Positions 37,555 to 47,165 are shown, counted from the first letter of the stretch. The stretch: 64,000 nucleotides of DNA from Roseicyclus marinus (GCF_036322625.1 NZ_AP027266.1:2235001-2299000), one strand, 5' to 3'. Translations and numbers: made by a program. Notes: generated from the letters alone by a model not told the origin.

Positions 37555-38666
37555 ATGACGCCACCCCCGGACCGCGCAGGGCGAATCGCCATCCTCGGCA
37601 CGGTGGGCGTGCCCGGCCGCTATGGCGGCTTCGAAACCCTCGCCACCCAACTGGCCGATGCCGCCGCGGCGCGGGGCCTGTCCGACCGCCTGACCATCTG
37701 GTGCAGCGCCCCCCAGACCCCTGCCCCCCGTCCCACGACCTACCTCGGTGCAGAGCTGCGCTACCTGCCGCTCTCGGCCAATGGCGCGCAATCGGTGCCC
37801 TTTGACGCGCTCTCGCTCTGGCAGGCCGCGCGGAGCGGCCATGACGCGGCGCTCCTTCTGGGCGTCTCGGGCGCTTTGGCCCTGCCGCTCATCCGCGCGC
37901 GCTTTCCCATGCGCATCATCGCCCATCCCGACGGGATCGAATGGCAACGCCCCAAATGGGGCCGCCTTGCCCGCACGATCCTGCGCCGGTCCGAGGCGAT
38001 GGCCGCACGCCACGCCGATGTGGTCATCGCCGACAATCCCGCAATCGCCGCCCATATCCGCGACAGCTACGGGCGCGACCCGGTCGAAATCGCCTATGGC
38101 CACGAACACGCGCTCTCCACACCCCCGCCCCCATCGACGACCTCGCCCTGCCGCCCGCCTATGCGCTGGCACTGGCCCGCGCTGAACCCGAGAACAACCT
38201 CGCCACCATCCTCGCCGCCTTCACCGATCGCCCGCCCCCCCTGCCGCTCGTCGTCCTCGCCAATTGGCAGGCGACAGCCCATGGCCGCGCCCTGCGCAGC
38301 CGTTACGCGCCCCATGCCGGGATCCGCCTGATCGAGGCCGAATACGACCCCGGACGCCTCCGCGCGATCCGCGCGCGCGCCACGCTCTACCTGCACGGCC
38401 ATTCCGCAGGCGGCACCAACCCCGCGCTCGTCGAGATGATGGGCACAGGCCGCCCCATCGCCGCCTGGGATTGCGCCTTCAACCGCGCCACGACCGAAAA
38501 CGCCGCCGCCTATTTCGACAGCGCCGAAAGCCTCCGCGCGCTTCTCCCCGCCCTGACCGATCCGGCCGAGGCCCCCACCATGGCCGCAAAACTGCAGGCC
38601 ATCGCCCGCCGCCGCTACCGCTGGGACGATGTCACGCAAGCCTATTTCCGTCTCCTCGGCCTTTGA
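37555..38666 (+). pseudogene. Glycosyltransferase with DUF1972 start, broken by a frameshift
   Basis: The first frame (37555 to about 38125) begins MTPPPDRAGRIAILGTVGVPGRYGGFETL, the N-terminal signature of DUF1972/GT4 rhamnosyltransferase-like enzymes, and continues through RIIAHPDGIEWQRPKWGRLAR and VVIADNPAIAAHI. The second frame (about 38130 to 38666) carries the rest: [48 protein letters not shown] and the C-terminal helix. Together they give a full-length enzyme of about 370 aa. The break lies in two five-C runs at 38122-38132 (CCCCCGCCCCC); restoring one C joins the frames. It is a true pseudogene, a phase-variable tract or a sequencing slip. It presumably acted in surface polysaccharide synthesis. 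Confidence 0.85.
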
Positions 38667-38728
38667 CGCGCCTTTCCCCGCGCGCCCCCCGCGTCTATAG
38701 AAGCCCCGAACCAGACGGAGCGGCCGCC

Positions 38729-39316
38729 ATGCGCACAGCCACCATCACCCGCAAGACCAACGAGACCGCGATCGAGATCACGGTGACCCTCGACGGCACG
38801 GGACGCCACGACAACCAGACCGGCGTCGGCTTCTTCGACCACATGCTCGACCAGCTGGCCCGCCATGCGCTGATTGACCTGACCATCCGCTGCGACGGCG
38901 ACCTGCACATCGACGACCACCACAGCGTCGAGGATGTGGGCATCGCGCTGGGCCAGGCGCTGACCCAGGCCCTGGGCGACAAGCGCGGCATCCGCCGCTA
39001 CGGCAGCTTCCACCTCGCGATGGATGACGCGCTGATCCGCGCGGCCCTCGACCTGTCGGGGCGGCCCTATCTTGTCTGGGACGTGGAATTTCCCACCCAG
39101 AAGATCGGCAGTTTCGACACGGAACTGGTGCGCGAGTTCTTCCAGGCGCTCTCGACCCATGGCGGCCTCACGCTGCATGTGACGAAACTCGCGGGGATCA
39201 ACAGCCACCACATCGCCGAGGCCGCCTTCAAGGCGGTCGCCCGCGCCCTGCGCGAGGCGGTGGAACCCGATCCCCGCCAATCCGATGCCATCCCCTCGAC
39301 CAAGGGGACGCTCTGA
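38729..39316 (+). CDS. hisB: Imidazoleglycerol-phosphate dehydratase HisB
   Basis: Manganese enzyme of histidine synthesis, monofunctional form, 195 aa from [17 protein letters not shown]. Metal-binding repeats are [43 protein letters not shown] and [16 protein letters not shown]. First gene of the hisBHAFE group, four bases upstream of hisH. Confidence 0.97.
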   Translation: MRTATITRKTNETAIEITVTLDGTGRHDNQTGVGFFDHMLDQLARHALIDLTIRCDGDLHIDDHHSVEDVGIALGQALTQALGDKRGIRRYGSFHLAMDDALIRAALDLSGRPYLVWDVEFPTQKIGSFDTELVREFFQALSTHGGLTLHVTKLAGINSHHIAEAAFKAVARALREAVEPDPRQSDAIPSTKGTL

Positions 39317-39320
39317 TCCG

Positions 39321-39959
39321 ATGACGACAATCCTCATCGACTACGATTCGGGCAATCTGCATTCCGCGCAGAAAGCCTTCCAGCGCATGGCGGCCGAGGG
39401 CGGGCACGGCCCCGTCCTCGTCACCGCCGATCCCGATGCGGTCGCCCGCGCCGAACGGATCGTCCTGCCCGGCGACGGCGCCTTTCCCGCCTGCCGTCGC
39501 GGCCTTCAGGCCATCGACGGGCTCGAGGAGGCGCTGATCGACGCCGTCGAAAACCGCGCCGTGCCCTTCCTCGGCATCTGCGTCGGCATGCAGATGCTGA
39601 CCACATGGGGCCGCGAATACGAGGATGTGCGGGGCTTCGGCTGGGTCCCGGGCGAGGTCACGCGCATCGCCCCCGCCGATCCCGCCCTCAAGGTGCCGCA
39701 TATGGGCTGGAACGACCTGGTGATCGACCAGGCCCACCCGGTGCTCTCGGGCATCGAAACCGGCGATCACGCCTATTTCGTCCATTCCTACGCGATGCAG
39801 CCGACCGAACCCGCCCATCTTCTGGCGCATGTCGATTACGGCGGGCCGGTCACGGCCATCGTGGGCACCCGCAACGTGGTGGGCGCGCAATTCCACCCGG
39901 AAAAAAGCCAGCGCGCGGGCCTGCGCCTGATCGCCAATTTCCTCGACTGGCGACCCTGA
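39321..39959 (+). CDS. hisH: Imidazole glycerol phosphate synthase glutaminase subunit HisH
   Basis: Class I glutamine amidotransferase that supplies ammonia to HisF. 212 aa from MTTILIDYDSGNLHSAQKAF. It has the oxyanion region VLPGDGAFPAC, the nucleophile in LGICVGMQ, PHMGWNDL, HSYAM and the catalytic His-Glu in QFHPEKSQ. Follows hisB by 4 bp. Confidence 0.97.
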   Translation: MTTILIDYDSGNLHSAQKAFQRMAAEGGHGPVLVTADPDAVARAERIVLPGDGAFPACRRGLQAIDGLEEALIDAVENRAVPFLGICVGMQMLTTWGREYEDVRGFGWVPGEVTRIAPADPALKVPHMGWNDLVIDQAHPVLSGIETGDHAYFVHSYAMQPTEPAHLLAHVDYGGPVTAIVGTRNVVGAQFHPEKSQRAGLRLIANFLDWRP

Positions 39960-39987
39960 GACGCAGCGCGCCCGCGCGCCTCGAGGT

Positions 39988-40386
39988 TCAGTTGACGCGG
40001 CTCCAGACCCCGCCTTCACGGCAGATCGCGCCGCCCATCACGCAGCCCGACACGCTCAGCCCCGCATCCGTGCGCTGCAACCGCGAGCGGTATTCCCGGT
40101 CCCGGTCCGGCGAATAGAGCATGCCGCGATACTGCCCCGGCTCGCCCGTGGGATTGGTGTCCCAGATGATCTGGCGGCCGATATTGTCGGTCTGAAGGCT
40201 CGCGCCCGCGGAATCGAATGCCTGCACCAGCGTCCCGCACAGCGCGGCCCCGCACTGGGTGATGCGGATGATGCCGGTATTGCCATTGTCGTCGGGCGCG
40301 GTGCGCCAATCGCCGATCAACTCGTCCGCTCCGGCCGCGCCCGCCATCACGATCACGGCCACGGCGCCCAACAGGTACTTACGCAT
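39988..40386 (-). CDS. DUF2147 domain secreted protein
   Basis: A 132-aa exported protein. [22 protein letters not shown] is a Sec signal peptide, followed by DUF2147-like [31 protein letters not shown]. Four Cys residues in two pairs ([18 protein letters not shown]) may form disulfides. Function unknown. It interrupts the his genes on the opposite strand, so hisA is likely transcribed from its own promoter in 40387-40537. Confidence 0.82.
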   Translation of the reverse strand: MRKYLLGAVAVIVMAGAAGADELIGDWRTAPDDNGNTGIIRITQCGAALCGTLVQAFDSAGASLQTDNIGRQIIWDTNPTGEPGQYRGMLYSPDRDREYRSRLQRTDAGLSVSGCVMGGAICREGGVWSRVN

Positions 40387-40537
40387 GGATGTCACTCCTC
40401 CCAAGACGTCCCGCCCACAGGGTTCGGACAGGTCCCGATTCTTGTCCAGCGTGACGTTGCGAAACGGCCCGCCCTTGCCCCTGCCCCCGCGCTTTGCCAA
40501 AAGCCCCGGCAAGACAGCAGCAAAAAGGCCCGCGCCC

Positions 40538-41254
40538 ATGATCCTCTACCCCGCCATCGACCTCAAGGACGGCCAGGCCGTCCGGCTCCTGCGCGGCGCG
40601 ATGGATCAGGCGACGGTGTTCAACACCGATCCGGCCGCACAGGCCCGCGCCTTCGAGGCAGCCGGCTGCCACTGGCTCCACCTCGTCGACCTGAACGGCG
40701 CCTTCGCGGGCCAGCCCGTGAACGGTGCCGCGGTCGAGGCGATCCTCGCCGCCACTTCCGTCCCCGCCCAGCTCGGCGGCGGCATCCGCGACATGGCAAC
40801 GATCGAGATGTGGCTCACCCGCGGCATCGCCCGCGTCATCCTCGGCACGGTGGCGGTCGAAAACCCCGACCTCGTGCGGCAGGCCGCCCGCGCCTTCCCC
40901 GGACAGGTCGCCGTGGGCATCGACGCCCGCAAGGGCCGCGTCGCGACCAAGGGCTGGGCCGAGGAAACCGATGTCATGGTCACCGATCTCGCCCGCGCCT
41001 TCGAGGATGCGGGGGTCGCCGCCATCATCTACACCGACATCGACCGCGACGGGGCCATGGGCGGCCCCAATGTGCAGGCGACCGCCGATCTCGCGCGCGC
41101 CACCTCCATCCCCGTCATCGCCTCGGGCGGCGTCTCGTCCCTCGCAGATCTCATAGCCCTCCGCGACACCGGCGTCATCGCCGGCGCGATCTCGGGCCGC
41201 GCGCTCTATGACGGGGCCCTCGACCTGGCCGAGGCGCTGGCGACGCTCGCCTGA
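40538..41254 (+). CDS. hisA: Phosphoribosylformimino-AICAR ribotide isomerase HisA
   Basis: TIM-barrel isomerase of histidine synthesis, 238 aa, from [20 protein letters not shown]. Catalytic Asp in PAIDLKDG, phosphate loops QLGGGIRDM and [11 protein letters not shown], second Asp in [14 protein letters not shown], and [12 protein letters not shown]. The frame is open upstream, but the AGCAGCAAAAAGGC stretch before the ATG is non-coding-looking. Confidence 0.97.
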   Translation: MILYPAIDLKDGQAVRLLRGAMDQATVFNTDPAAQARAFEAAGCHWLHLVDLNGAFAGQPVNGAAVEAILAATSVPAQLGGGIRDMATIEMWLTRGIARVILGTVAVENPDLVRQAARAFPGQVAVGIDARKGRVATKGWAEETDVMVTDLARAFEDAGVAAIIYTDIDRDGAMGGPNVQATADLARATSIPVIASGGVSSLADLIALRDTGVIAGAISGRALYDGALDLAEALATLA

Positions 41255-41256
41255 TC

Positions 41257-41279
41257 CTTCATCTTTCCAAAAATATGCA
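41257..41279 (-). repeat. Short intergenic repeat, copy B
   Basis: Identical over 23 bases to copy A at 15850 (core on the minus strand TTTTTGGAAAGATGAAG). It begins 2 bp after the hisA stop codon, in the 74-bp hisA-hisF gap. Confidence 0.7.
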
Positions 41280-41328
41280 ATCGCACGCCCGCCTTCCCTC
41301 ACCCCCGCCAATCGGCTAGGCAATCCCC

Positions 41329-42086
<758 letters not shown>

Positions 42087-42090
<4 letters not shown>

Positions 42091-42401
42091 CCGACGACAC
42101 CCTCACCCGCCTCGCCGCCACCATCGCCGCGCGCAAGGGCGCCGATCCCGACACGTCCTGGACCGCGAAACTCCTCTCCAGGGGCCCCGAGAAATGCGCC
42201 GAGAAATTCGGCGAAGAAGCGGTGGAGGCGATCATCGAAGCCGTGAAGGGCGACCGCGACCGCCTGACCTCCGAGGCCGCCGATGTGCTCTACCACCTGC
42301 TTGTCATGCTCACCGCCCGCGACGTGACCCTGTCGGAGGTTCTGGCCGAGCTTGACCGCCGCGAGGGCCAATCCGGCATCGCCGAAAAAGCCGCCCGCTG
42401 A
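42087..42401 (+). CDS. hisE: Phosphoribosyl-ATP diphosphatase HisE
   Basis: Second step of histidine synthesis, 104 aa. MazG-like helices with [28 protein letters not shown] and [16 protein letters not shown] carry the metal-binding Glu and Asp residues. Translationally coupled to hisF (ATGA overlap). The gene ends 2 bp before a cluster of three perfect palindromes. Confidence 0.96.
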
Positions 42402-42403
42402 AC

Positions 42404-42469
42404 CGAAAAACTCGAGTTTTTCGTCCGGGAAAACTGCAGTTTTCCCACCCGGAAATCTGCAGATTTCCG
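42404..42469. terminator. Three tandem perfect 20-bp palindromes between convergent genes
   Basis: CGAAAAACTCGAGTTTTTCG (42404-42423), GGGAAAACTGCAGTTTTCCC (42427-42446) and CGGAAATCTGCAGATTTCCG (42450-42469) are each perfectly self-complementary. Centres are exactly 23 bp apart and spacers 3 bp. They fill the gap between hisE (plus) and the CoA-binding gene (minus). Each can fold into a hairpin with an A-arm and a U-arm on either strand, so they probably act as bidirectional terminators (inference). Confidence 0.7.
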
Positions 42470-42475
42470 CCTTCC

Positions 42476-42949
42476 TCACAGCTTCGACGAAATGATCCCG
42501 GTGGCGAAACCGCCCATCCTGAGCTCGCCGAACAGCCGCTGATACTCGATCTTGGGGCACCGGTCCTGGATCACCGTGATCCCCGCCGCCTCCGCGCGCT
42601 CTGCCGCCTCCGCATGGGTGACGCCGATCTGCATCCAGATGACCTTGGGCCGATGCGCCAGCGCCAGCGCCTCCTCCACGATCTCGGGCACGGCTTCGGG
42701 CTTGCGGAAGATGTCGACCACATCGACGGGCTCCGTCACATCCGCGAGCCGCGCCTTCACCTCCACGCCCCACAGTGTCGTGCCCGCCTGCCCCGGATTG
42801 ACCGGCACCACCCGGTAGCCCTTCAGCGTCAGGTAACGCCCCACGTAATGGCTGGGCCGCACCGGGTTGGGCGACACGCCGATACAGGCAAAGACGCGCG
42901 ATTTGCGCAAAATGTCACGAAGCAGTTCGTCGGAATATGTCTGGGTCAT
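42476..42949 (-). CDS. CoA-binding domain protein (YccU-like)
   Basis: A 157-aa Rossmann-fold protein from MTQTYSDELLRDILRKSRVFACIGVSPNP. The CoA_binding_2 pattern is visible in VVPVNPGQAGTTLWG, DVVDIFRKPEAVPEIVEEAL and VIWMQIGVTHAEAAERAEAAG, ending CPKIEYQRLF. Such proteins bind CoA; their cellular role is unclear. The start avoids a 32-codon upstream extension that lies in a terminator. Confidence 0.85.
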   Translation of the reverse strand: MTQTYSDELLRDILRKSRVFACIGVSPNPVRPSHYVGRYLTLKGYRVVPVNPGQAGTTLWGVEVKARLADVTEPVDVVDIFRKPEAVPEIVEEALALAHRPKVIWMQIGVTHAEAAERAEAAGITVIQDRCPKIEYQRLFGELRMGGFATGIISSKL

Positions 42950-42976
42950 GGCGCGACACTGCCACAGCCATCGCCC

Positions 42977-43012
42977 AAGAAAAAGCGCCCGCAGCCGGGT
43001 GGGCGCGGGCGC
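42977..43012 (-). terminator. Strong intrinsic terminator, possible end of a small RNA
   Basis: On the minus strand GCGCCCGC and GCGGGCGC form an 8-bp stem with a 12-nt loop, followed by TTTTTCTT. It lies 118 nt beyond the stop of the YHS gene, far for a simple gene terminator. The intervening 43013-43130 contains a hairpin GACGC/GCGTC (about 43039-43065) and no supported gene, so a 3'-UTR-derived sRNA is possible. Confidence 0.75.
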
Positions 43013-43130
43013 AAGTGACGGAACGAGGGACAGTGATGGACGCAAGGTGTTCCGAACCAGGCGTCATGAGGTGCATATGGGCCACAGTCCCGGGATTTAA
43101 AGAATTCCTACGAAAACGTGATCGCGCCGA

Positions 43131-43592
43131 TCAGCCCAGGATCGCGGGCCAATTGGCCTCGCCCGCCGCGATGACGCCCGGCAATTCCGCCTCCCACAAC
43201 CGCCGCGCGCGCAGGCTTGCATTCAGGAACAGACGCCCCTCGTGGATCGACCAGGCCTCGGGGATCGTCGGCGCCAGATACCCGCGCGAGGCCGCAAAGG
43301 CGCAATACCCCCCGAATGCGGGCGCATAGCGCGCAGGATCGGCGACAAAGGCCGCGCGGTTGGCCTCGGTGGCAAACCGCCATTCTGCCCCGTCCCAATC
43401 TTGCGTGATTGCCGGATCGCCAGGCACCGGCCCCTGTTCGGCGAAATAGGCCACGGGATCCATCCCGTGGATCGCGACACCACCCGGTTGAAAGACCCTC
43501 GGCTCCGCCGCCCGGGCCGGGCGCGCCAGCACCAGGCCCGCAGGGGCAAGGGCAAGAAACCCGACAATGGCACGACGGCTCGGCATGGACAT
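43131..43592 (-). CDS. YHS domain protein with export signal
   Basis: A 153-aa protein from MSMPSRRAIVGFLALAPAGLVLARPARAA. The twin-arginine-like start and hydrophobic segment predict export. The mature part has a YHS-type core: GVAIHGMDPVAYFAEQGP, WRFATEANRAAFVADPARYAPAFGGYCAFAASRG. YHS domains are thought to bind metals; the role is unknown. Two nearby Met codons (43592, 43586) both fit. Confidence 0.85.
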   Translation of the reverse strand: MSMPSRRAIVGFLALAPAGLVLARPARAAEPRVFQPGGVAIHGMDPVAYFAEQGPVPGDPAITQDWDGAEWRFATEANRAAFVADPARYAPAFGGYCAFAASRGYLAPTIPEAWSIHEGRLFLNASLRARRLWEAELPGVIAAGEANWPAILG

Positions 43593-43715
43593 GACGCTCT
43601 CCCGATCTGCTTTGCACACCAGCCTGCCAGACCGTCGACCGGACCGAAAGCGCGGCGAAAGCCGCCCACGCGATCGTGACAGCCCGCAATCCGGGCCCGC
43701 AGCCCGCCCCGAACC

Positions 43716-44039
43716 TCAGTCGAAGATCTCCTCGACCACATCCTCCACCATGTCCCAGACCTCGCCCAAGGCCCGCTTCCACAGCGATTTCTTCCGCTTG
43801 ACCGGACGGGGCGGCAGCCGGTCCTGCCCCATCGGGGGCAATGGCGCACCATGGGGCGCGCGCGCCCTCGGGCTCGGCTTTTTCGGATGGGCCGGATCGG
43901 GCGCTTTCAGCCATTTCATCTCATGGAGCGGCGCGCCACAGGATCCGCAGGCCAATTCATGCCCGCCCCGCGCCGTCAGCCGCAGCGCCTGCCGCATCCC
44001 GCAATAGGAACAGGTGGCGATCTTGGTGGAATGGGGCAT
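43716..44039 (-). CDS. Small zinc-ribbon protein of unknown function
   Basis: A 107-aa protein with two CxxC knuckles, CSYCG (residues 10-14) and CGSCG (about 32-36), a basic Pro-rich middle and an acidic C-terminal helix (VWDMVEDVVEEIFD). I recognise the zinc-ribbon but no family. It lies 10 bp upstream of the rlmB stop in reading order and may be co-transcribed with rlmB. Confidence 0.7.
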   Translation of the reverse strand: MPHSTKIATCSYCGMRQALRLTARGGHELACGSCGAPLHEMKWLKAPDPAHPKKPSPRARAPHGAPLPPMGQDRLPPRPVKRKKSLWKRALGEVWDMVEDVVEEIFD

Positions 44040-44049
44040 CGGCCCTCCC

Positions 44050-44832
44050 CTACAGGTTTCTCACCGCATATAGGGACACCGCCGCCGCATTCGAGACATT
44101 GAGCGACCCGAACCCGCCCGCAGCCGGAATCCTGACCAGGTGGTCACACAATTCCCGCGTCCGCGCCCTCAGCCCCGGCCCCTCCGCGCCCAGAACCAAC
44201 GCCACGGGCCGGTCCGTCAGCGTGGCGGCCAGCGCGCCGATCTCGGCCTCCCCCTCGCCATCAAGGCCAAGGACGGTATAGCCCATCTCCTTCAACGCCT
44301 CGATCGCATTGCCGAGGTTCTGGACCCTGAGATAGGGCTGCCGCTCCAACGCCCCGCTCGCCGTCTTGGCCAGCGCCCCGGTTTCCGGTGCCGCATGGCG
44401 CGCGGGCGCGACCACGGCGCGCGCCCCGAACACCTCGGCCGAGCGCAGGATCGCGCCCACATTATGGGGGTCCGTCACCTGGTCGAGCAGCACGAGCCGT
44501 GGCGCCACCGCCCCATCGCCCAGCGCCACATCCTCCAGCCGCCCCCAATCCAGCGGCTTGACCTCCAGCGCAGCACCCTGGTGGACCGATCCGGGGTCGA
44601 GCGGCGCGGGAAACTTGCGCGGGTCCGCGATCTCGGGCGCAAGCCCCCCCGCCGCGATGGCATCCCCCAGCTTGTCCTCGGCATTCTTGGTGAGCACCAG
44701 CCGCAGCTTGACCCGCGCGGGGTTCATCAGCGCGTCGCGCACCGCATGCAGCCCGAACAGCCACACGGTCTCCGCCGCAGCGGCCCGTCGCCCGCGTTCC
44801 TTGTCGATGACCCAGCTCGGTTTCTTCGCCAC
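44050..44832 (-). CDS. rlmB: 23S rRNA (guanosine-2'-O)-methyltransferase RlmB
   Basis: SPOUT-class enzyme that methylates G2251 of 23S rRNA. It has an N-terminal L30e-like domain (WLFGLHAVRDALMNP) and the knotted SAM domain with LDQVTDPHNVGAILRSAEVFGA, ALVLGAEGPGLR and IPAAGGFGSLNVSNAAAVSLYAV. GTG at 44832 (VAKKPSWVIDKER) is the best start, giving 260 aa; an ATG further upstream adds 39 unrelated residues. Divergent from tRNA-Tyr. Confidence 0.94.
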   Translation of the reverse strand: MAKKPSWVIDKERGRRAAAAETVWLFGLHAVRDALMNPARVKLRLVLTKNAEDKLGDAIAAGGLAPEIADPRKFPAPLDPGSVHQGAALEVKPLDWGRLEDVALGDGAVAPRLVLLDQVTDPHNVGAILRSAEVFGARAVVAPARHAAPETGALAKTASGALERQPYLRVQNLGNAIEALKEMGYTVLGLDGEGEAEIGALAATLTDRPVALVLGAEGPGLRARTRELCDHLVRIPAAGGFGSLNVSNAAAVSLYAVRNL

Positions 44833-44973
44833 GCGCCTTCCCCCGGCCCTTGCTTCTGCCCACCGGGTTACGCGCGCCGCTCCCGCTTGCCAAGGCCCGC
44901 CGCAAAGCGGCCAAAGCCCACGGCGTTTTCCGGTTGACGGCCCCAACACCCCCGATTATCCAGCCCACGCGTC

Positions 44974-45057
44974 GGGCGACGTGCTGCAAGGTGCGGCAGC
45001 GGACTGTAACTCCGCCGGGGAGACCCATGCCTGGTTCGATTCCAGGGTCGCCCACCA
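44974..45057 (+). tRNA. tRNA-Tyr(GTA)
   Basis: Class II tRNA with a long variable arm. Acceptor GGGCGAC pairs with GTCGCCC, the anticodon stem GCGGA/TCCGC encloses CTGTAAC (anticodon GTA at 45006-45008), and the T-arm reads CCTGGTTCGATTCCAGG. The CCA end is encoded. Confidence 0.97.
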
Positions 45058-45349
45058 TTCCCCCCACATGACCCACCTTCCCTCGCGCTGATGTCGCGCG
45101 CGACGGGCGTCGATTCGCCCCAAACCGCCGCGCAAGCCCCGCCGCGCGGTCCTGACAGCCGTATTTCCGGGCGTATCCCTCGCCTTGGCCATTGCATTTT
45201 TGCCGCAAGTGGGGCTTGGGCCGTCTTTTATCGTTCCAATTCGATGCAACCGCTCCGCATCGCGCGCCTGTCTCTTGCCCGCTTGGGGTCAGCGCCCTAC
45301 CACTTTCCCTGTAGTGCGTTGTTTCGTTTGTGTGTGTGCGGGTTCGCGT

Positions 45350-46027
45350 ATGTCCTATGTGCCCAAGATCGATGGCTTTCCTGCGCCTTCCGTGGCGCGG
45401 CCCGCCATCCGCCCCATCGCGCCGCCGCGCCGGGATGCCTTTCTCCAGACCATCCTCAAACGCGGCTTCGATCTGTCCTTCAGCACGATCGTTCTTCTGC
45501 CCGCCGTGCTCGTCGTGGCGCTGGCTCTTCTGGTGCTGAACCCGTTCCTCAACCCCGGCCCGCTCTTTTACGCGCAAAAGCGGATGGGGCGGGGGTGCAG
45601 ACCCTTCCGCGCCTACAAGTTCCGCACGATGGATGTCCGCCCGCGCGGCATCCGTGGCCCCGACGACCCGATCGAGGTGGATCGCATCCGCCCCTTGGGC
45701 AACTGGCTGCGCAAATCGCGCTTCGACGAATTGCCCCAGATCCTCAACGTCTACCGCGGCGAGATGAGCTTGATCGGCCCCCGCCCCGATTACTTCCGCC
45801 ATGCCAGCCGCTACCTGCGCACCATCCCCGGCTACCGCGAACGCCACGATGTGCTGCCCGGCATCAGCGGCCTTGCGCAGGTGCGCCACGGCTATGCGGC
45901 GGGCCAATTCGCCACCCGGCGCAAGACCCGGACAGATCTCGAATACATCCGCCAGCGCTGCTTCCGGCTCGACATGTGGATCGTCTGGCGGACCATGGTG
46001 ACCGTCTTCCGCATGCGGGGTGCGTGA
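45350..46027 (+). CDS. Polyprenyl-phosphate sugar transferase (exopolysaccharide type)
   Basis: Membrane-associated initiating sugar-1-phosphate transferase, 225 aa from MSYVPKIDGFPAPSV. One N-terminal membrane helix (FSTIVLLPAVLVVALALLVL) is followed by the catalytic domain: LFYAQKRMGRGCRPFRAYKFRTM, LRKSRFDELPQILNVYRGEMSLIGPRPDY and PGISGLAQV. It loads the first sugar on undecaprenyl phosphate for exopolysaccharide synthesis. The 292 bp before it (45058-45349) hold no gene; the last 40 bp are GT-rich. Confidence 0.93.
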   Translation: MSYVPKIDGFPAPSVARPAIRPIAPPRRDAFLQTILKRGFDLSFSTIVLLPAVLVVALALLVLNPFLNPGPLFYAQKRMGRGCRPFRAYKFRTMDVRPRGIRGPDDPIEVDRIRPLGNWLRKSRFDELPQILNVYRGEMSLIGPRPDYFRHASRYLRTIPGYRERHDVLPGISGLAQVRHGYAAGQFATRRKTRTDLEYIRQRCFRLDMWIVWRTMVTVFRMRGA

Positions 46028-46094
46028 ACAATCTGGCGTCCCGCCCCCGGCAGGGCTAGGCTTGGTCCGTTAACGATTTGCCGGACCTTGCCCG

Positions 46095-47102
46095 ATGTCC
46101 CCGACCCAGCCCGTACCGGCCCGCTTCCACGTCGTCATCGTGGCCCAGGCCGGCCGCCTGTCCTACGAGGCGTTGCTCTTTGCCGCCTCCTTTCGGGCCT
46201 TCAACCCCGATTTTCCGGGCCGATTCCTGATCGCAGAACCCCAGCCGGGCGATCGCTGGCCGCGCGATCCGCGCATCGCCAATCCCGATCTGCGCGCCAT
46301 GCTGACCGAGGATTTCGGCGCGGACATCCTGCCCTTTCACGCCCGCCATTTCGGCGACAGCTACCCCTATGGCAACAAGATCGAGATGCTCTCGGCGCTG
46401 CCAGCGGGTGAACCTTTCGTCTTTTTCGACACCGACACGCTCATCACCGGCGACCTGACGCAGGTGCCCTTCGATTTCGACCGCCCCTCCGCCTCCCTCC
46501 GGGTCGAGGCGACCTGGCCCGAGATCCAGCTCTACGGCCCCGGCTATACCGCCACCTGGAAAGCGCTCTATGACCGCTTCGGGCTTGATTTCGAGGCCTC
46601 GCTCGACCTGTCGCAGCCCGACGAATACTGGCGCCGCTACCTCTATTTCAACGCGGGTTTCTTCTACCACCGCGACCCGGCGGAATTCGGGCGGCGTTTC
46701 CTGGATTATGCGCTGTCCATCCGCGATGACCGCCCGCGCGAACTGGTCTGCCAATCGCTCGACCCCTGGCTCGACCAGATCGCCCTGCCGCTTGTCATCC
46801 ATGGGCTTGGCGGCGGGCGCGACGCGCTCGCGCCGGGCTGGCTCGACGGCAGCCATTCGTGTCATTACCGCGTCCTGCCGCTGGCCTATGCGCGCGAGGA
46901 TCAGCACGTCATCGACCTGCTCGAACGCATCAGCGCCCCCAACAAGATCAAGAAGATCCTCAAGGGCCACGACCCGATCAAGCGCATGATCTACCAGGGC
47001 AAGGGCGCACAGGCCCGCGCGCTCTTTGACCGCGCGAACCTGCCGCGCCGCGAACAGGTCATCCGCAACACGCTCAAGCGCGAAAAACTCTGGCTGCGCT
47101 GA
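46095..47102 (+). CDS. Putative glycosyltransferase-like protein (GT-A DxD type)
   Basis: A soluble 335-aa protein. Features resembling GT-A glycosyltransferases are the N-terminal FHVVIVAQAGRLSYEALLFAASFRAF, the DxD-type FFDTDTLITGDL near residue 115 and YLYFNAGFFYHRDP. I do not recognise a named family. It lies 67 bp after the sugar transferase on the same strand, so a role in the same polysaccharide is likely (inference). Confidence 0.65.
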   Translation: MSPTQPVPARFHVVIVAQAGRLSYEALLFAASFRAFNPDFPGRFLIAEPQPGDRWPRDPRIANPDLRAMLTEDFGADILPFHARHFGDSYPYGNKIEMLSALPAGEPFVFFDTDTLITGDLTQVPFDFDRPSASLRVEATWPEIQLYGPGYTATWKALYDRFGLDFEASLDLSQPDEYWRRYLYFNAGFFYHRDPAEFGRRFLDYALSIRDDRPRELVCQSLDPWLDQIALPLVIHGLGGGRDALAPGWLDGSHSCHYRVLPLAYAREDQHVIDLLERISAPNKIKKILKGHDPIKRMIYQGKGAQARALFDRANLPRREQVIRNTLKREKLWLR

Positions 47103-47111
47103 CACCGCCCC

Positions 47112-47145
47112 AAACGAAAACGGCCCCGCCCATGGGGCGAGGCCG
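47112..47145 (-). terminator. Intrinsic terminator after clpX
   Basis: On the minus strand a GC stem (CGGCC/GGCCG, one C-A mismatch, then CGCCC/GGGCG, tight ATG loop) is followed by TTTTCGTTT. It lies 21 nt past the clpX stop and also faces the end of the convergent glycosyltransferase-like gene. Confidence 0.85.
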
Positions 47146-47165
47146 CTTGCAATCTGGGTGAACTC

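Noticed and set aside
43036-43329. Small plus-strand ORF (97 aa) with a GAGGG site upstream
   Set aside because: Most of it is antisense to the YHS gene and its translation has no recognisable features; the start region fits better as part of the minus-strand 3' UTR.
45185-45203. Sigma-54-like TGGC...TTGC before the sugar transferase
   Set aside because: The distance between the GG and GC elements is 13, not the required 10.
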